Of a stretch of 64,000 nt of DNA, positions 34,200 to 41,882 are shown one piece after another. Below the pieces are notes generated by a model, which was given only the letters and a program-made list of their open reading frames with translations, was not told where the DNA came from and ran no database searches. Made by a program: the position numbers and the translations under genes. Position 1 is the first letter of the stretch; each line of letters starts with the position of its first letter. The DNA comes from Mucilaginibacter lacusdianchii (lineage in GTDB: Bacteria > Bacteroidota > Bacteroidia > Sphingobacteriales > Sphingobacteriaceae), in assembly GCF_009770985.1 (NCBI RefSeq), contig NZ_WSRW01000002.1, forward strand, positions 1,426,001 to 1,490,000. Reading direction: 5' to 3'.

Positions 34200-34641
34200 T
34201 TTTTGTTAGTGCTGTTAATTTAACTTCCTTTTGAGCTACGAAACTTACTTCTTCTGCTCATTGCCGCAGGGGCTACTTACTTTGTCATAGCCACAAAGTA
34301 AGCAAAAGGCCTAGCTCTCGCGATCCGCTGTCGGCCCACATACCCAACGCTGGCCCGGGCGCGATAGCGGGCCTTTGCGCTACTTCTGTTCCTTAATCGT
34401 ATCATCTAATGTGAAGCACTGTCGGAACAACTTAGACAAAAAGAATCGGCATTCAGCTTCTTTCGGTAGCTACTACTGTAAGTAAAAGCACTGTCTTAAG
34501 TAGAAAGAAGGTGCGGCCGAGAGGTTTCTTTTTGGTTACTTTTTCTTTTCCGGTAAAAGAAAAAGTAACTTCCACAGGCCGTGGTTAAAATACATCCCTA
34601 TCCTAACGAAGAACAGAAACAAGTTAAAGCACTAACAAAAA
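34200..34641 (+). repeat. Dispersed hairpin-rich element, copy 1 (MITE-like, 442 bp)
   Basis: Bounded by exact 14-bp terminal inverted repeats, TTTTTGTTAGTGCT (34200-34213) and AGCACTAACAAAAA (34628-34641). Inside are two strong hairpins: CTTACTTTGT/ACAAAGTAAG (34276-34285, 34293-34302) and GTTACTTTTTCTTTT/AAAAGAAAAAGTAAC (34535-34549, 34555-34569). A GC-rich core (GGCCCG/CGGGCC) lies near 34351-34372. A diverged copy in opposite orientation is at about 50580-50990, sharing the ends, the hairpins, and segments such as GGTGCGGCCGAGAGGTTTCT. No credible ORF or transposase is inside, so movement would need help from elsewhere. Confidence 0.8.
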
Positions 34642-34657
34642 ATCAGCGTATCAAACT

Positions 34658-34921
34658 CTACAAATCATCCCGCTGTTCATGCGTAGGCGGCGGTTGTGTA
34701 CTATTCTCCGGATTCTTAAACTCTTCGGGCGGCGTTTTAACCGGGTTTACCGGCTCTTCATCCTGCTCGTGTTGTTTGGCAATGTTGCCAAAGTCGGGTT
34801 CATCGGCTTTGTATTCTAAATCCGGTTTGCGGATAACGGCTTTACCACCGTTATCATCAGGGCGGTCGCTTGGCGTGTCGGATGGTGAAGGCTTATCGTG
34901 AGAATTGGCTGGATTTGTCAT
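34658..34921 (-). CDS. Small disordered hypothetical protein
   Basis: 87 residues, almost without hydrophobic core and very rich in Pro, Asp, Glu and Lys (SPSDTPSDRPDDNGGKAVIR, EQDEEPVNPVKTPPEEFKNP). It is predicted disordered and cytosolic. Bacteroidota genomes often carry such short acidic proteins near envelope genes, but no family name fits. The ATG lies in an AT-rich region facing the ftsX promoter. Confidence 0.6.
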   Translation of the reverse strand: MTNPANSHDKPSPSDTPSDRPDDNGGKAVIRKPDLEYKADEPDFGNIAKQHEQDEEPVNPVKTPPEEFKNPENSTQPPPTHEQRDDL

Positions 34922-35092
34922 GATATTAATTTTTATACATAACAGTTTGTACGTGAGCTTTGTTTAACAGCCGATACTAAGCGTTAATTTTTGTTAAAAC
35001 CATTTGCTAATATGTGTTCAAAGCACATTAATAGTGAATAAAGTTTTACCTTTAACCACGCGTTTTTTAATTTCGCATCCCAACTGGATATT

Positions 35093-35971
35093 ATGGAAGA
35101 ATTTGAAGCAAGTACATCGGCCAAAAAAACCAAAACCATTTACATCTCAACCGTATTTGGTATAGCCATGGTTTTGCTGATGATAGGTATGCTGGGATTA
35201 ATACTGGTACACGCCAATAATCTGTCGCGCTATATTAAAGAAAACATGGTGGTAAACGTGTTTGTGGATGAAGGTGCCCGCGAAACAGACGTATTGCAGC
35301 TGCAACAACAACTGGATGTGAACCCTTATGTAAAGCGCAGCCAATATGTAAGTAAAGAACTGGCGGCCCGTAACCTGCAAAAAGACTTAGGCGAAGATTT
35401 TGTTAAGTTTTTAGGGGTAAACCCGCTTTCGCAATCTATTGATGTGTATATGAAGGCTGAGCATGCCAACAATGCCGATATCAATAAGTTTAAAGCTCAA
35501 CTATTACAAAACCCATTGGTTAAAGAGGTAAAATATCAACCTTCTCTGGTTGACCAAATGAACCAAAATTTGACCACTATTAGCTTGGTGATCCTGGGCT
35601 TTGCCGCCATTTTTGTGGTGGTATCAGTAGCGCTAATCAACAACACTATCCGTTTAGCTATCTATTCGCAGCGCTTTTTGATTAAATCTATGCAATTGGT
35701 AGGTGCAACCAAAGGATTTATCCGTAAGCCATTCCTATTGTATGGTATATGGCATGGTTTGCTGGCTGCTTTAATAGCCATCATCCTGCTGGTAGGCACG
35801 CTATACGCGGTGTATCAGCAGATACCTGATTTGGTAGTGTTGCGTAATTATACCGAGTTTGGTATTATCTTTTTAGGGGTAGTAGCTTTAGGTATTTTTA
35901 TTGCCGGCTTTAGTACGCTGCTAGCTGTTAATCGCTTTTTACGTTTAAAAATTTATCAGTTATATAGATAA
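35093..35971 (+). CDS. ftsX: Cell division protein FtsX-like permease
   Basis: 292 residues with four membrane segments (about 22-46, 172-196, 220-242, 262-284). A periplasmic loop between the first two has the FtsX pattern (SRYIKENMVVNVFVDEGARE, ARNLQKDLGEDFVKFLGVNP), followed by the FtsX-type C-terminal core (RFLIKSMQLVGATKGFIRKP). With the ATPase FtsE it controls peptidoglycan hydrolases at the division site; ftsE is not adjacent. The DUF3098-uppP genes follow with gaps of 6 and 3 bp, so this is one operon. Confidence 0.93.
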   Translation: MEEFEASTSAKKTKTIYISTVFGIAMVLLMIGMLGLILVHANNLSRYIKENMVVNVFVDEGARETDVLQLQQQLDVNPYVKRSQYVSKELAARNLQKDLGEDFVKFLGVNPLSQSIDVYMKAEHANNADINKFKAQLLQNPLVKEVKYQPSLVDQMNQNLTTISLVILGFAAIFVVVSVALINNTIRLAIYSQRFLIKSMQLVGATKGFIRKPFLLYGIWHGLLAALIAIILLVGTLYAVYQQIPDLVVLRNYTEFGIIFLGVVALGIFIAGFSTLLAVNRFLRLKIYQLYR

Positions 35972-35977
35972 TTATTT

Positions 35978-36241
35978 ATGGCTCAAAAATATACTTCGCC
36001 GTTAACATCGGCTTCAAAGCCTTACGGCGCACCCGAAAACAAACCTGTGCAGTTTGCCTTTGGCAAAGCTAATTACCAGTTGCTGGCCGCCAGCGTAGTT
36101 ATCGTGGCATTAGGCTTTATGCTGATGTCGGGCACAACAGACATCTACAGCAATACCAAAATTGTAATTGCGCCATTAGTGGTGTTGGCCGGTTTCGGAC
36201 TAGCCTTTTACGCCATCTTTAAAAAGCCTTCATCTAACTAA
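35978..36241 (+). CDS. DUF3098 membrane protein
   Basis: 87 residues with a hydrophilic N-terminus and two membrane helices (LLAASVVIVALGFMLMSG; IVIAPLVVLAGFGLAFYAIF) before a basic tail. It matches DUF3098, which in Bacteroidota sits consistently between ftsX and uppP. Six bp after ftsX and 3 bp before uppP indicate tight cotranscription. The role is unknown but presumably envelope-related. Confidence 0.92.
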   Translation: MAQKYTSPLTSASKPYGAPENKPVQFAFGKANYQLLAASVVIVALGFMLMSGTTDIYSNTKIVIAPLVVLAGFGLAFYAIFKKPSSN

Positions 36242-36244
36242 TAC

Positions 36245-37039
36245 ATGGAGCTTTTTCACGCGATCATTCTGGCCATCATTGAAGGCCTGACTGAGTTTCT
36301 GCCTGTATCATCCACCGGGCACATGATTATTGCCTCATCGGCTATGGGTATTGCCTCTAATGATTTTGTAAAGCTGTTTACTGTAGCTATACAATTAGGG
36401 GCCATCCTTTCGGTAGCGGTATTGTATTTCAAACGCTTCTTCCGCTCATTCGATTTTTATATTAAGCTGGTAATTGCTTTTATTCCGGCTGCTGTTTTCG
36501 GATTATTATTTAGCAAAAAGATTGATCAACTACTGGAAAGTGCACTTACGGTAGGCATCACCCTTTTTATTGGCGGTATTATCCTTCTGTTTGTCGATAA
36601 GTGGTTTAACAAACCTGCTGTTGAGGAAGAGAAAGATATCAGCTACCTAACTGCACTTAAAATCGGTTTTTTTCAGTGCATTGCCATGATACCAGGCACC
36701 TCACGTTCGGCCGCTACCATTGTAGGGGGCATGACGCAGAAATTAAGCCGCAAAGCCGCCGCTGAATTTTCATTCTTTTTGGCTGTGCCTACAATGTTTG
36801 CCGCTACTGCCAAAAAGCTGTTAGACTTTTATAAAGAAGGGCACACCTTTACCGGCGAAGAAATCAAGTTGCTGGCTGTTGGTAATGTTATTGCCTTTGT
36901 AGTGGCCCTGTTGGCTATCCGTACATTTATTACATTTTTAGAGCGCAAAGGCTTTGTGCTGTTTGGCTGGTATCGCATCATTGTAGGTGCTGTAATTATC
37001 GGCCTTTATATGAGCGGTCACAATCTGGAAGTGATATAA
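36245..37039 (+). CDS. uppP: Undecaprenyl-diphosphatase
   Basis: A 264-residue multi-pass membrane protein of the BacA/UppP family. The two catalytic motifs are intact: [20 protein letters not shown] near the N-terminus, and [20 protein letters not shown] at about 155-174. Around eight membrane segments and the ending [10 protein letters not shown] fit the family length. It dephosphorylates undecaprenyl diphosphate to recycle the lipid carrier used in peptidoglycan and glycan export. It is the last gene of the ftsX-DUF3098-uppP unit, closed by a terminator. Confidence 0.97.
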   Translation: MELFHAIILAIIEGLTEFLPVSSTGHMIIASSAMGIASNDFVKLFTVAIQLGAILSVAVLYFKRFFRSFDFYIKLVIAFIPAAVFGLLFSKKIDQLLESALTVGITLFIGGIILLFVDKWFNKPAVEEEKDISYLTALKIGFFQCIAMIPGTSRSAATIVGGMTQKLSRKAAAEFSFFLAVPTMFAATAKKLLDFYKEGHTFTGEEIKLLAVGNVIAFVVALLAIRTFITFLERKGFVLFGWYRIIVGAVIIGLYMSGHNLEVI

Positions 37040-37064
37040 TAAATTGCTTCTGCAATAAAATAGT

Positions 37065-37097
37065 AAAGCCCCATATCTTTCAGGTATGGGGCTTTTT
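37065..37097 (+). terminator. Terminator after uppP
   Basis: AAAGCCCCATA (37065-37075) pairs with TATGGGGCTTT (37085-37095) over 11 bp with a 9-nt loop, then TTTG. Confidence 0.85.
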
Positions 37098-37204
37098 GTT
37101 GTTGAAGTTTAAATTTGCTGTATTATTTCACGAGTGTTCTTTTGTATTGGCTCCTCGCTTTGTCTCTCCCAAAATGCGTACCTTTGCAATTTATCTGATA
37201 CACA

Positions 37205-37930
37205 TTGAGCGAATTACATCCCAAACATAAAGACTTCAACTTTGCCGAAGGCGAACTACTGTTGGTAAACAAACCCTACCGCTGGACCAGTTTTGACATT
37301 GTAGGCAAAATACGCAACGCCTTTAAACCCCTGAAACTAAAAGTAGGTCATGCCGGCACGCTCGACCCGCTGGCTACTGGTTTGCTGATTGTATGCACCG
37401 GTAAAATGACCAAGCAGATTGACACCTTCCAGGCCGAAGAAAAGGAATATACCGGTACCATGACACTGGGCGCTACTACGCCATCGTACGATATGGAAAC
37501 AGAGCCAGATAAAACTTTTGATATTACCCACCTTACCGAACAATCTCTTAATGATGCGTTGAGTCAGTTTATGGGTGATATACAACAATATCCACCGGCA
37601 CACTCGGCCATTAAAGTTAACGGCGAACGCTTGTATGAAAAAGCCCGTCGTGGTGAGGATGTTGAATTGAAAGCGCGTAGTGTGACCATTAAAGAATTTG
37701 AACTCACCCGTATTGAGTTGCCTGAGGTTGATTTTAGGGTAGTGTGCAGTAAGGGCACTTATATTCGTTCACTGGTAAATGATTTTGGTCAAGCTGTAAA
37801 CAGCGGCGCCTACCTATCCAAATTGCGCCGTACACGTAGCGGTAATTTTCGAATTGAAGATGCCTGGGAAGTAATGGAACTGGTGAATATTATCCGCGAA
37901 TTAAAAACAGAACCCGAAGTGCAGAAATAA
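37205..37930 (+). CDS. truB: tRNA pseudouridine(55) synthase TruB
   Basis: A 241-residue TruB. The start is TTG at 37205 (no ATG in frame before the conserved region), preceded by a TACCTTTG box at 37179-37186. Motifs: GELLLVNKPYRWTSFDIVGK, then the catalytic Asp in VGHAGTLDPLATGLLIVCTG, YTGTMTLGATTPSYDMETEP, PPAHSAIKVNGERLYEKAR, and GTYIRSLVNDFG. It forms pseudouridine 55 in tRNAs. ribF follows 32 bp later, a common pairing. Confidence 0.96.
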   Translation: MSELHPKHKDFNFAEGELLLVNKPYRWTSFDIVGKIRNAFKPLKLKVGHAGTLDPLATGLLIVCTGKMTKQIDTFQAEEKEYTGTMTLGATTPSYDMETEPDKTFDITHLTEQSLNDALSQFMGDIQQYPPAHSAIKVNGERLYEKARRGEDVELKARSVTIKEFELTRIELPEVDFRVVCSKGTYIRSLVNDFGQAVNSGAYLSKLRRTRSGNFRIEDAWEVMELVNIIRELKTEPEVQK

Positions 37931-37932
37931 TT

Positions 37933-37940
37933 TACTTTTG
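37933..37940 (+). promoter_or_regulatory. -7 box (TACTTTTG) upstream of ribF
   Basis: TACTTTTG directly after the truB stop and 22 bp before the ribF ATG matches TAnnTTTG. No good -33 element is visible inside truB, so it is a possible internal promoter only. Confidence 0.35.
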
Positions 37941-37962
37941 CAACCTAACAATCTGCCATCCA

Positions 37963-38892
37963 ATGAAAATCTATCATCATATTGATGAATTTACGCCCTT
38001 AAAAAATGCTGTGGTTACCATCGGGACGTTTGATGGGGTACACCAGGGGCATCGTCAAATTATTTCGCGCATACGCGAAATAGCCGACAAAACCGGTGGC
38101 GAAACTGTGCTGCTTACCTTTTTTCCGCATCCGCGAATGATTTTACATCCGGAAGATCAGGATCTGAAATTGATAACTACCATACACGAGCGGGCAGAAT
38201 TACTGGAACAATTGGGTATTGATCATATGATCATCACGCCGTTTTCGCGTGATTTTTCTAATCAATCTGCCGAAGCTTATATCCGGGATATATTGGTTGA
38301 GCACATCGGAACCAAAACCATTATTATTGGATACGATCACCGTTTTGGAAAAGACCGCCAAGGTGGTTTGACCGAGCTGCAGCAAGCGGCACCACAATAC
38401 GGTTTTGAGGTTATTGAAATACCCGAGCAGGATATCGACCATGTAGCAGTAAGTTCTACCCGCATCCGCGAAGCACTGTTACAAGCTAATATCGAGCAGG
38501 CTAATACTTTTTTGGGCTATCCCTTCTTTTTAACCGGCAAGGTAATACGGGGCAACCAGATTGGCCGGCAGTTGGGCTACCCAACGGCTAATTTGTTGGT
38601 TGAGGAAAGTTATAAGCTGATACCGGCTGATGGTATTTTTGCAGCTACTGTAGAAGTGCAAGGACAGACTTTCCAAGGCATGGCCTATATTGGCCACCGC
38701 CCTACCATCAACGGCATGACGCGGAATATAGAAGTGAATATTTTCGATTTCAATCAGGATATTTACAATCAAACGCTGCGGATGCACCTTCACAACTTTG
38801 TAAGGCACGACGTAAAGTTCTCGTCATTGGAAGGCTTGAAAGAACAGCTGGCGCTCGACCAAAAATCGGTGTTAACTTTGCTGAATGGCTAA
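37963..38892 (+). CDS. ribF: Bifunctional riboflavin kinase/FAD synthetase
   Basis: 309 residues. The N-terminal FMN adenylyltransferase domain has VVTIGTFDGVHQGHRQIISR (nucleotidyltransferase HxGH-type motif), TFFPHPRMILHP and VSSTRIREALLQANIEQANT. The C-terminal riboflavin kinase domain starts near 185 (GKVIRGNQIGRQLGYPTANL) with the beta-barrel residues ADGIFAATVEVQG and IEVNIFDFNQDIYNQTLRMH. It makes FMN and FAD. It follows truB in the usual order. Confidence 0.96.
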   Translation: MKIYHHIDEFTPLKNAVVTIGTFDGVHQGHRQIISRIREIADKTGGETVLLTFFPHPRMILHPEDQDLKLITTIHERAELLEQLGIDHMIITPFSRDFSNQSAEAYIRDILVEHIGTKTIIIGYDHRFGKDRQGGLTELQQAAPQYGFEVIEIPEQDIDHVAVSSTRIREALLQANIEQANTFLGYPFFLTGKVIRGNQIGRQLGYPTANLLVEESYKLIPADGIFAATVEVQGQTFQGMAYIGHRPTINGMTRNIEVNIFDFNQDIYNQTLRMHLHNFVRHDVKFSSLEGLKEQLALDQKSVLTLLNG

Positions 38893-39001
38893 TTTCCATT
38901 TTAACTTATAATTCATAGATTAGGATTTTGAATGTAAATTCAATACGCGTTATCGCCAGAAATAAAGCAATGGTGCATTCGCAAATCATGATTGTAAACC
39001 A

Positions 39002-40084
39002 ATGAAGCTAAACCTTGATAAACAGGAAAGTGAGTTTTTAAACCGGGCCATTGCGCATTGGGAAAAAGAACAACTGCTTACACCAGAGCAAGCTGAAAGG
39101 TTGCGTACCTCAACCGAGGTAAAAGGTTTTGACTGGATGCGTTTAGCGCAATACTCTTTTTGGGTCGCGTTGTTTTGTGGCGTGATTGCCGTAGGGTCGC
39201 TCATCATCAGCGACAAAGTATTGGATTGGATTCGCAGCCTGTATTACACTCCTGATATTGTTATTGCCGTAGGTGCTGCGTTAATTGCAGCCGGCTCATT
39301 TTATGTAGGTCGCCGCCGTAAAAGACTACATCCCGAGCGTGTATTTAGTAATGAAGCTACCATATTTACAGGCGTGTTATTCACAGCCTGCTCCATTGCC
39401 TATCTTGGTAAAACATTTGATAATGGTTCTGGTCACTTCTCATTGCTGTTCCTGATTTCTGTTTTTGTTTATGGCTTTTTGGCCTGGAAACTTGATTCCA
39501 AGATGATATGGCTGTTTGCCCTTATATCATTAGGGAGTTGGTTTGGCACCGAAACCGGGTATCAAACTCGTTGGCAATATTATTTTCTGGGTATGAATTA
39601 CCCGCTACGCTTTGTGGCGTTTGGAATACTACTGGTTGCTGCCTGCTACTTACTTCGTAGCAAAAAGTGGATGGCCCAGTTCTGGGATTTAACTTATGTA
39701 GTAGGCTTGCTGTATTTGTTCCTGTCGCTGTGGTTACTGAGTATTTTTGGAAACTACGGCCATTTGGAAGACTGGTGGCAGGTAAAGCAAATATCCCTGT
39801 TTTATTGGGGCATTATATCAGGTGCTGTAGCCGGTGGTTTCTTGCTGTACGGACTAAAAACCAAAGATGCCATTGCCCGTGAATTTGGTATCACTTTTCT
39901 GCTCGTTTTTATTTATACCAAGTATTTTGAGTACTTGTGGAACCATATCCCATACACACTGTTTTTTGCTATTCTGGCAGCGTCGTTCTGGTTTATTGGC
40001 AGACGGGCCGAAAAGATATGGAATTTACGAACTGATGAGGAGCCTAAATCAAACTCTGGTATTACTTCTGCTAATGATGTTTAA
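39002..40084 (+). CDS. DUF2157 domain-containing membrane protein
   Basis: 360 residues. The soluble N-terminal helix region (FLNRAIAHWEKEQLLTPEQA, RLRTSTEVKGFDWMRLAQYS) is the DUF2157 signature. About ten hydrophobic segments follow, ending with a hydrophilic tail. The family is a predicted inner membrane protein of unknown role. Its last codons overlap the convergent LysE-type gene by 14 bp. Confidence 0.85.
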   Translation: MKLNLDKQESEFLNRAIAHWEKEQLLTPEQAERLRTSTEVKGFDWMRLAQYSFWVALFCGVIAVGSLIISDKVLDWIRSLYYTPDIVIAVGAALIAAGSFYVGRRRKRLHPERVFSNEATIFTGVLFTACSIAYLGKTFDNGSGHFSLLFLISVFVYGFLAWKLDSKMIWLFALISLGSWFGTETGYQTRWQYYFLGMNYPLRFVAFGILLVAACYLLRSKKWMAQFWDLTYVVGLLYLFLSLWLLSIFGNYGHLEDWWQVKQISLFYWGIISGAVAGGFLLYGLKTKDAIAREFGITFLLVFIYTKYFEYLWNHIPYTLFFAILAASFWFIGRRAEKIWNLRTDEEPKSNSGITSANDV

Positions 40085-40694
40085 AAATCAGGATAAGTTG
40101 TTTTACAATATGATAAGCCGAAAAAGCATAAAACAGTAAAGCAATACTGGTATTAATAGCTTTGGTACTCAATTCAAATTTTGATTGTACATATTGTGCG
40201 GAACGGGCATAAGCATATAAACACAAAAATGCTCCTGATGCCGATCCTAAACTAAATACGCCCAGCGCCCACAAACCCGGTAATATCCATTGGTGAGCCA
40301 GCAGGTATGTACCCGCAATCATCCAAAAAGGGATTTGCATAGGGTTAATAAAGCCTAGCAAAATACCGTAACGAATAGCCTCGCGGTCTGAATACTTAGC
40401 TTTAGGCGGCTTATTACGGTTAAGCCAGGTAATGGTACCTAATGTGGTAAATAGCACCACCATCACCCAATCAATAATGGTTTCTACGTGAGGTTGCTCT
40501 GACAGCCACTTGGCCGCCTGCATTATAAAAAAAGTAAAAAAGAATTCGACGCTCGAAAAAGCAATAATAAAACGCAGCGCCTGGCGCATGCCACGGTTTA
40601 TAGTTAATTGTACAAGGCTTAGGTTTATATTACCTGGAGGGATGTAACCGGTAAAGTTGGCTATCAGTCCCAAAAAAAACGTCAGGAAAATCAT
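40071..40694 (-). CDS. LysE family transporter
   Basis: A 207-residue membrane protein with six hydrophobic segments. The LysE/RhtB signature is near the N-terminus: FLGLIANFTGYIPPGNINLS, then LTINRGMRQALRFIIAFSSV; and GILLGFINPMQIPFWMIAGT in the middle carries the typical NP. Family members export amino acids or related small molecules. The substrate is unknown. It is divergent from the cobalamin-type binding protein gene. Confidence 0.88.
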   Translation of the reverse strand: MIFLTFFLGLIANFTGYIPPGNINLSLVQLTINRGMRQALRFIIAFSSVEFFFTFFIMQAAKWLSEQPHVETIIDWVMVVLFTTLGTITWLNRNKPPKAKYSDREAIRYGILLGFINPMQIPFWMIAGTYLLAHQWILPGLWALGVFSLGSASGAFLCLYAYARSAQYVQSKFELSTKAINTSIALLFYAFSAYHIVKQLILIFKHH

Positions 40695-40792
40695 TACCCA
40701 AAAGTAATCCGATTTTTGAAACTATACAGAAACATTGTTTTAGTTCAGTATTAAATTATCGTTATTTGCATTTTTCTTATAAAACAGTTTAC

Positions 40793-41719
40793 ATGTCTGC
40801 TCCCCGAATTATCTCCCTGCAACCAGCCGCTACCGAAATTGTTTGTGCCCTGGGCCTCGAGCCTCAACTGGTTGGCCGCTCTCATGAATGCGATTATCCT
40901 GAAAGTGTAAAACAGCTTCCTGTATGCTCGTACGATAAAATTGGCGCAGGCCTAAGTAGCGGCGAGATTGACCGTCAGGTAAAACAGCGTTTGGCTGATG
41001 CACTATCTGTATTTGAGCTGAACCGGGAGCTTATTAATCAATTACAGCCCGACGTGGTAATTACACAAGCCCAATGCGAGGTTTGCGCCGTATCACTACC
41101 TGAAGTAGAGCAAGCGCTGGCTGAGGATTTGAATAAATCAGCCCAGATTATTTCACTGCAACCTAACAGCCTGGATGAGATATTTGCTAATATCCGTGAA
41201 GTGGCTACTGTATTAGATGCCTTGCCTGCTGCCGAAACCTTGTTGGAAGATTTACAGGAGCGGGTAGATATTATCCGTCATAAACTAAAGTTTATCGAAA
41301 ATAAGCCTACGGTAGCTTGCATCGAGTGGTTAGATCCGCTCATGGTATCCGGCAATTGGGTGCCCGAACTGGTAAGCATAGCGGGCGGTAGGGCTGTAAT
41401 GGCCGAAGCGGGCAAGCACTCGCCCTACATAGAATGGGAAGACCTGCGCATGCAAGACCCAGAGGTGATTGTAGTAATGCCCTGCGGCTTTTCCATCGAA
41501 CGCACTTTGAAAGAAATTGACATTTTGCTGCAACTACCCGGCTTTGCCGATTTACAGGCGGTAAAAAATAAACGCCTGTACATTGCCGATGGCAACCACT
41601 ACTTTAACCGCCCCGGCCCTCGCGTGGTAGATTCGGTCGAGATACTGGCCGAGATTATTTATCCAAAACAGTTTATTTTTGGATATGAAGGTGAGGGATG
41701 GATTAAGTTTGAGGTGTAA
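40793..41719 (+). CDS. BtuF-like cobalamin/metal chelate-binding protein
   Basis: 308 residues from ATG 40793 (MSAPRIISLQPAATEIVCAL); the upstream in-frame ATG at 40766 lies in promoter-like sequence. Class III periplasmic-binding fold: PAATEIVCALGLEPQLVGRS, HECDYPESVKQLPVCSYDKI, PDVVITQAQCEVCAVSLPEV, EWLDPLMVSGNWVPELVSIA and RLYIADGNHYFNRPGPRVVD. There is no signal peptide, as in many annotated 'cobalamin-binding proteins' of this group, which are probably cytosolic. No BtuC/D permease is adjacent, so a role in B12 uptake is not proven. Confidence 0.82.
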   Translation: MSAPRIISLQPAATEIVCALGLEPQLVGRSHECDYPESVKQLPVCSYDKIGAGLSSGEIDRQVKQRLADALSVFELNRELINQLQPDVVITQAQCEVCAVSLPEVEQALAEDLNKSAQIISLQPNSLDEIFANIREVATVLDALPAAETLLEDLQERVDIIRHKLKFIENKPTVACIEWLDPLMVSGNWVPELVSIAGGRAVMAEAGKHSPYIEWEDLRMQDPEVIVVMPCGFSIERTLKEIDILLQLPGFADLQAVKNKRLYIADGNHYFNRPGPRVVDSVEILAEIIYPKQFIFGYEGEGWIKFEV

Positions 41720-41772
41720 CCCGTTCCAAACCCTTCCCAGCAGGAAGGACAAAAAATTCAATAAATAAAAAA

Positions 41773-41862
41773 TGTCATTTCGAGTGCTAACGAGAAATCC
41801 TTTGAAAGCGATTAGTTAACCAGTTGCTTCAAAAAGATCTCTCACTGTCGTTCGAGATGACA
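41773..41862 (-). repeat. REP-like palindrome family, copy C (inverted)
   Basis: TGTCATTTCGAGTGCTAACG...GTCGTTCGAGATGACA, 90 bp, is the reverse complement arrangement of copies A and B, with the centre ATTAGTTAACCAG. It sits between the BtuF-like gene and the convergent TonB receptor. Confidence 0.85.
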
Positions 41863-41882
41863 TTATTTGAAACTTCTAAGAC

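Noticed and set aside
34581..34901. 106-codon plus-strand frame with Cys/Ser-rich end
   Set aside because: It starts inside the dispersed repeat and is antisense to the disordered protein gene at 34658-34921, which has the better start context.
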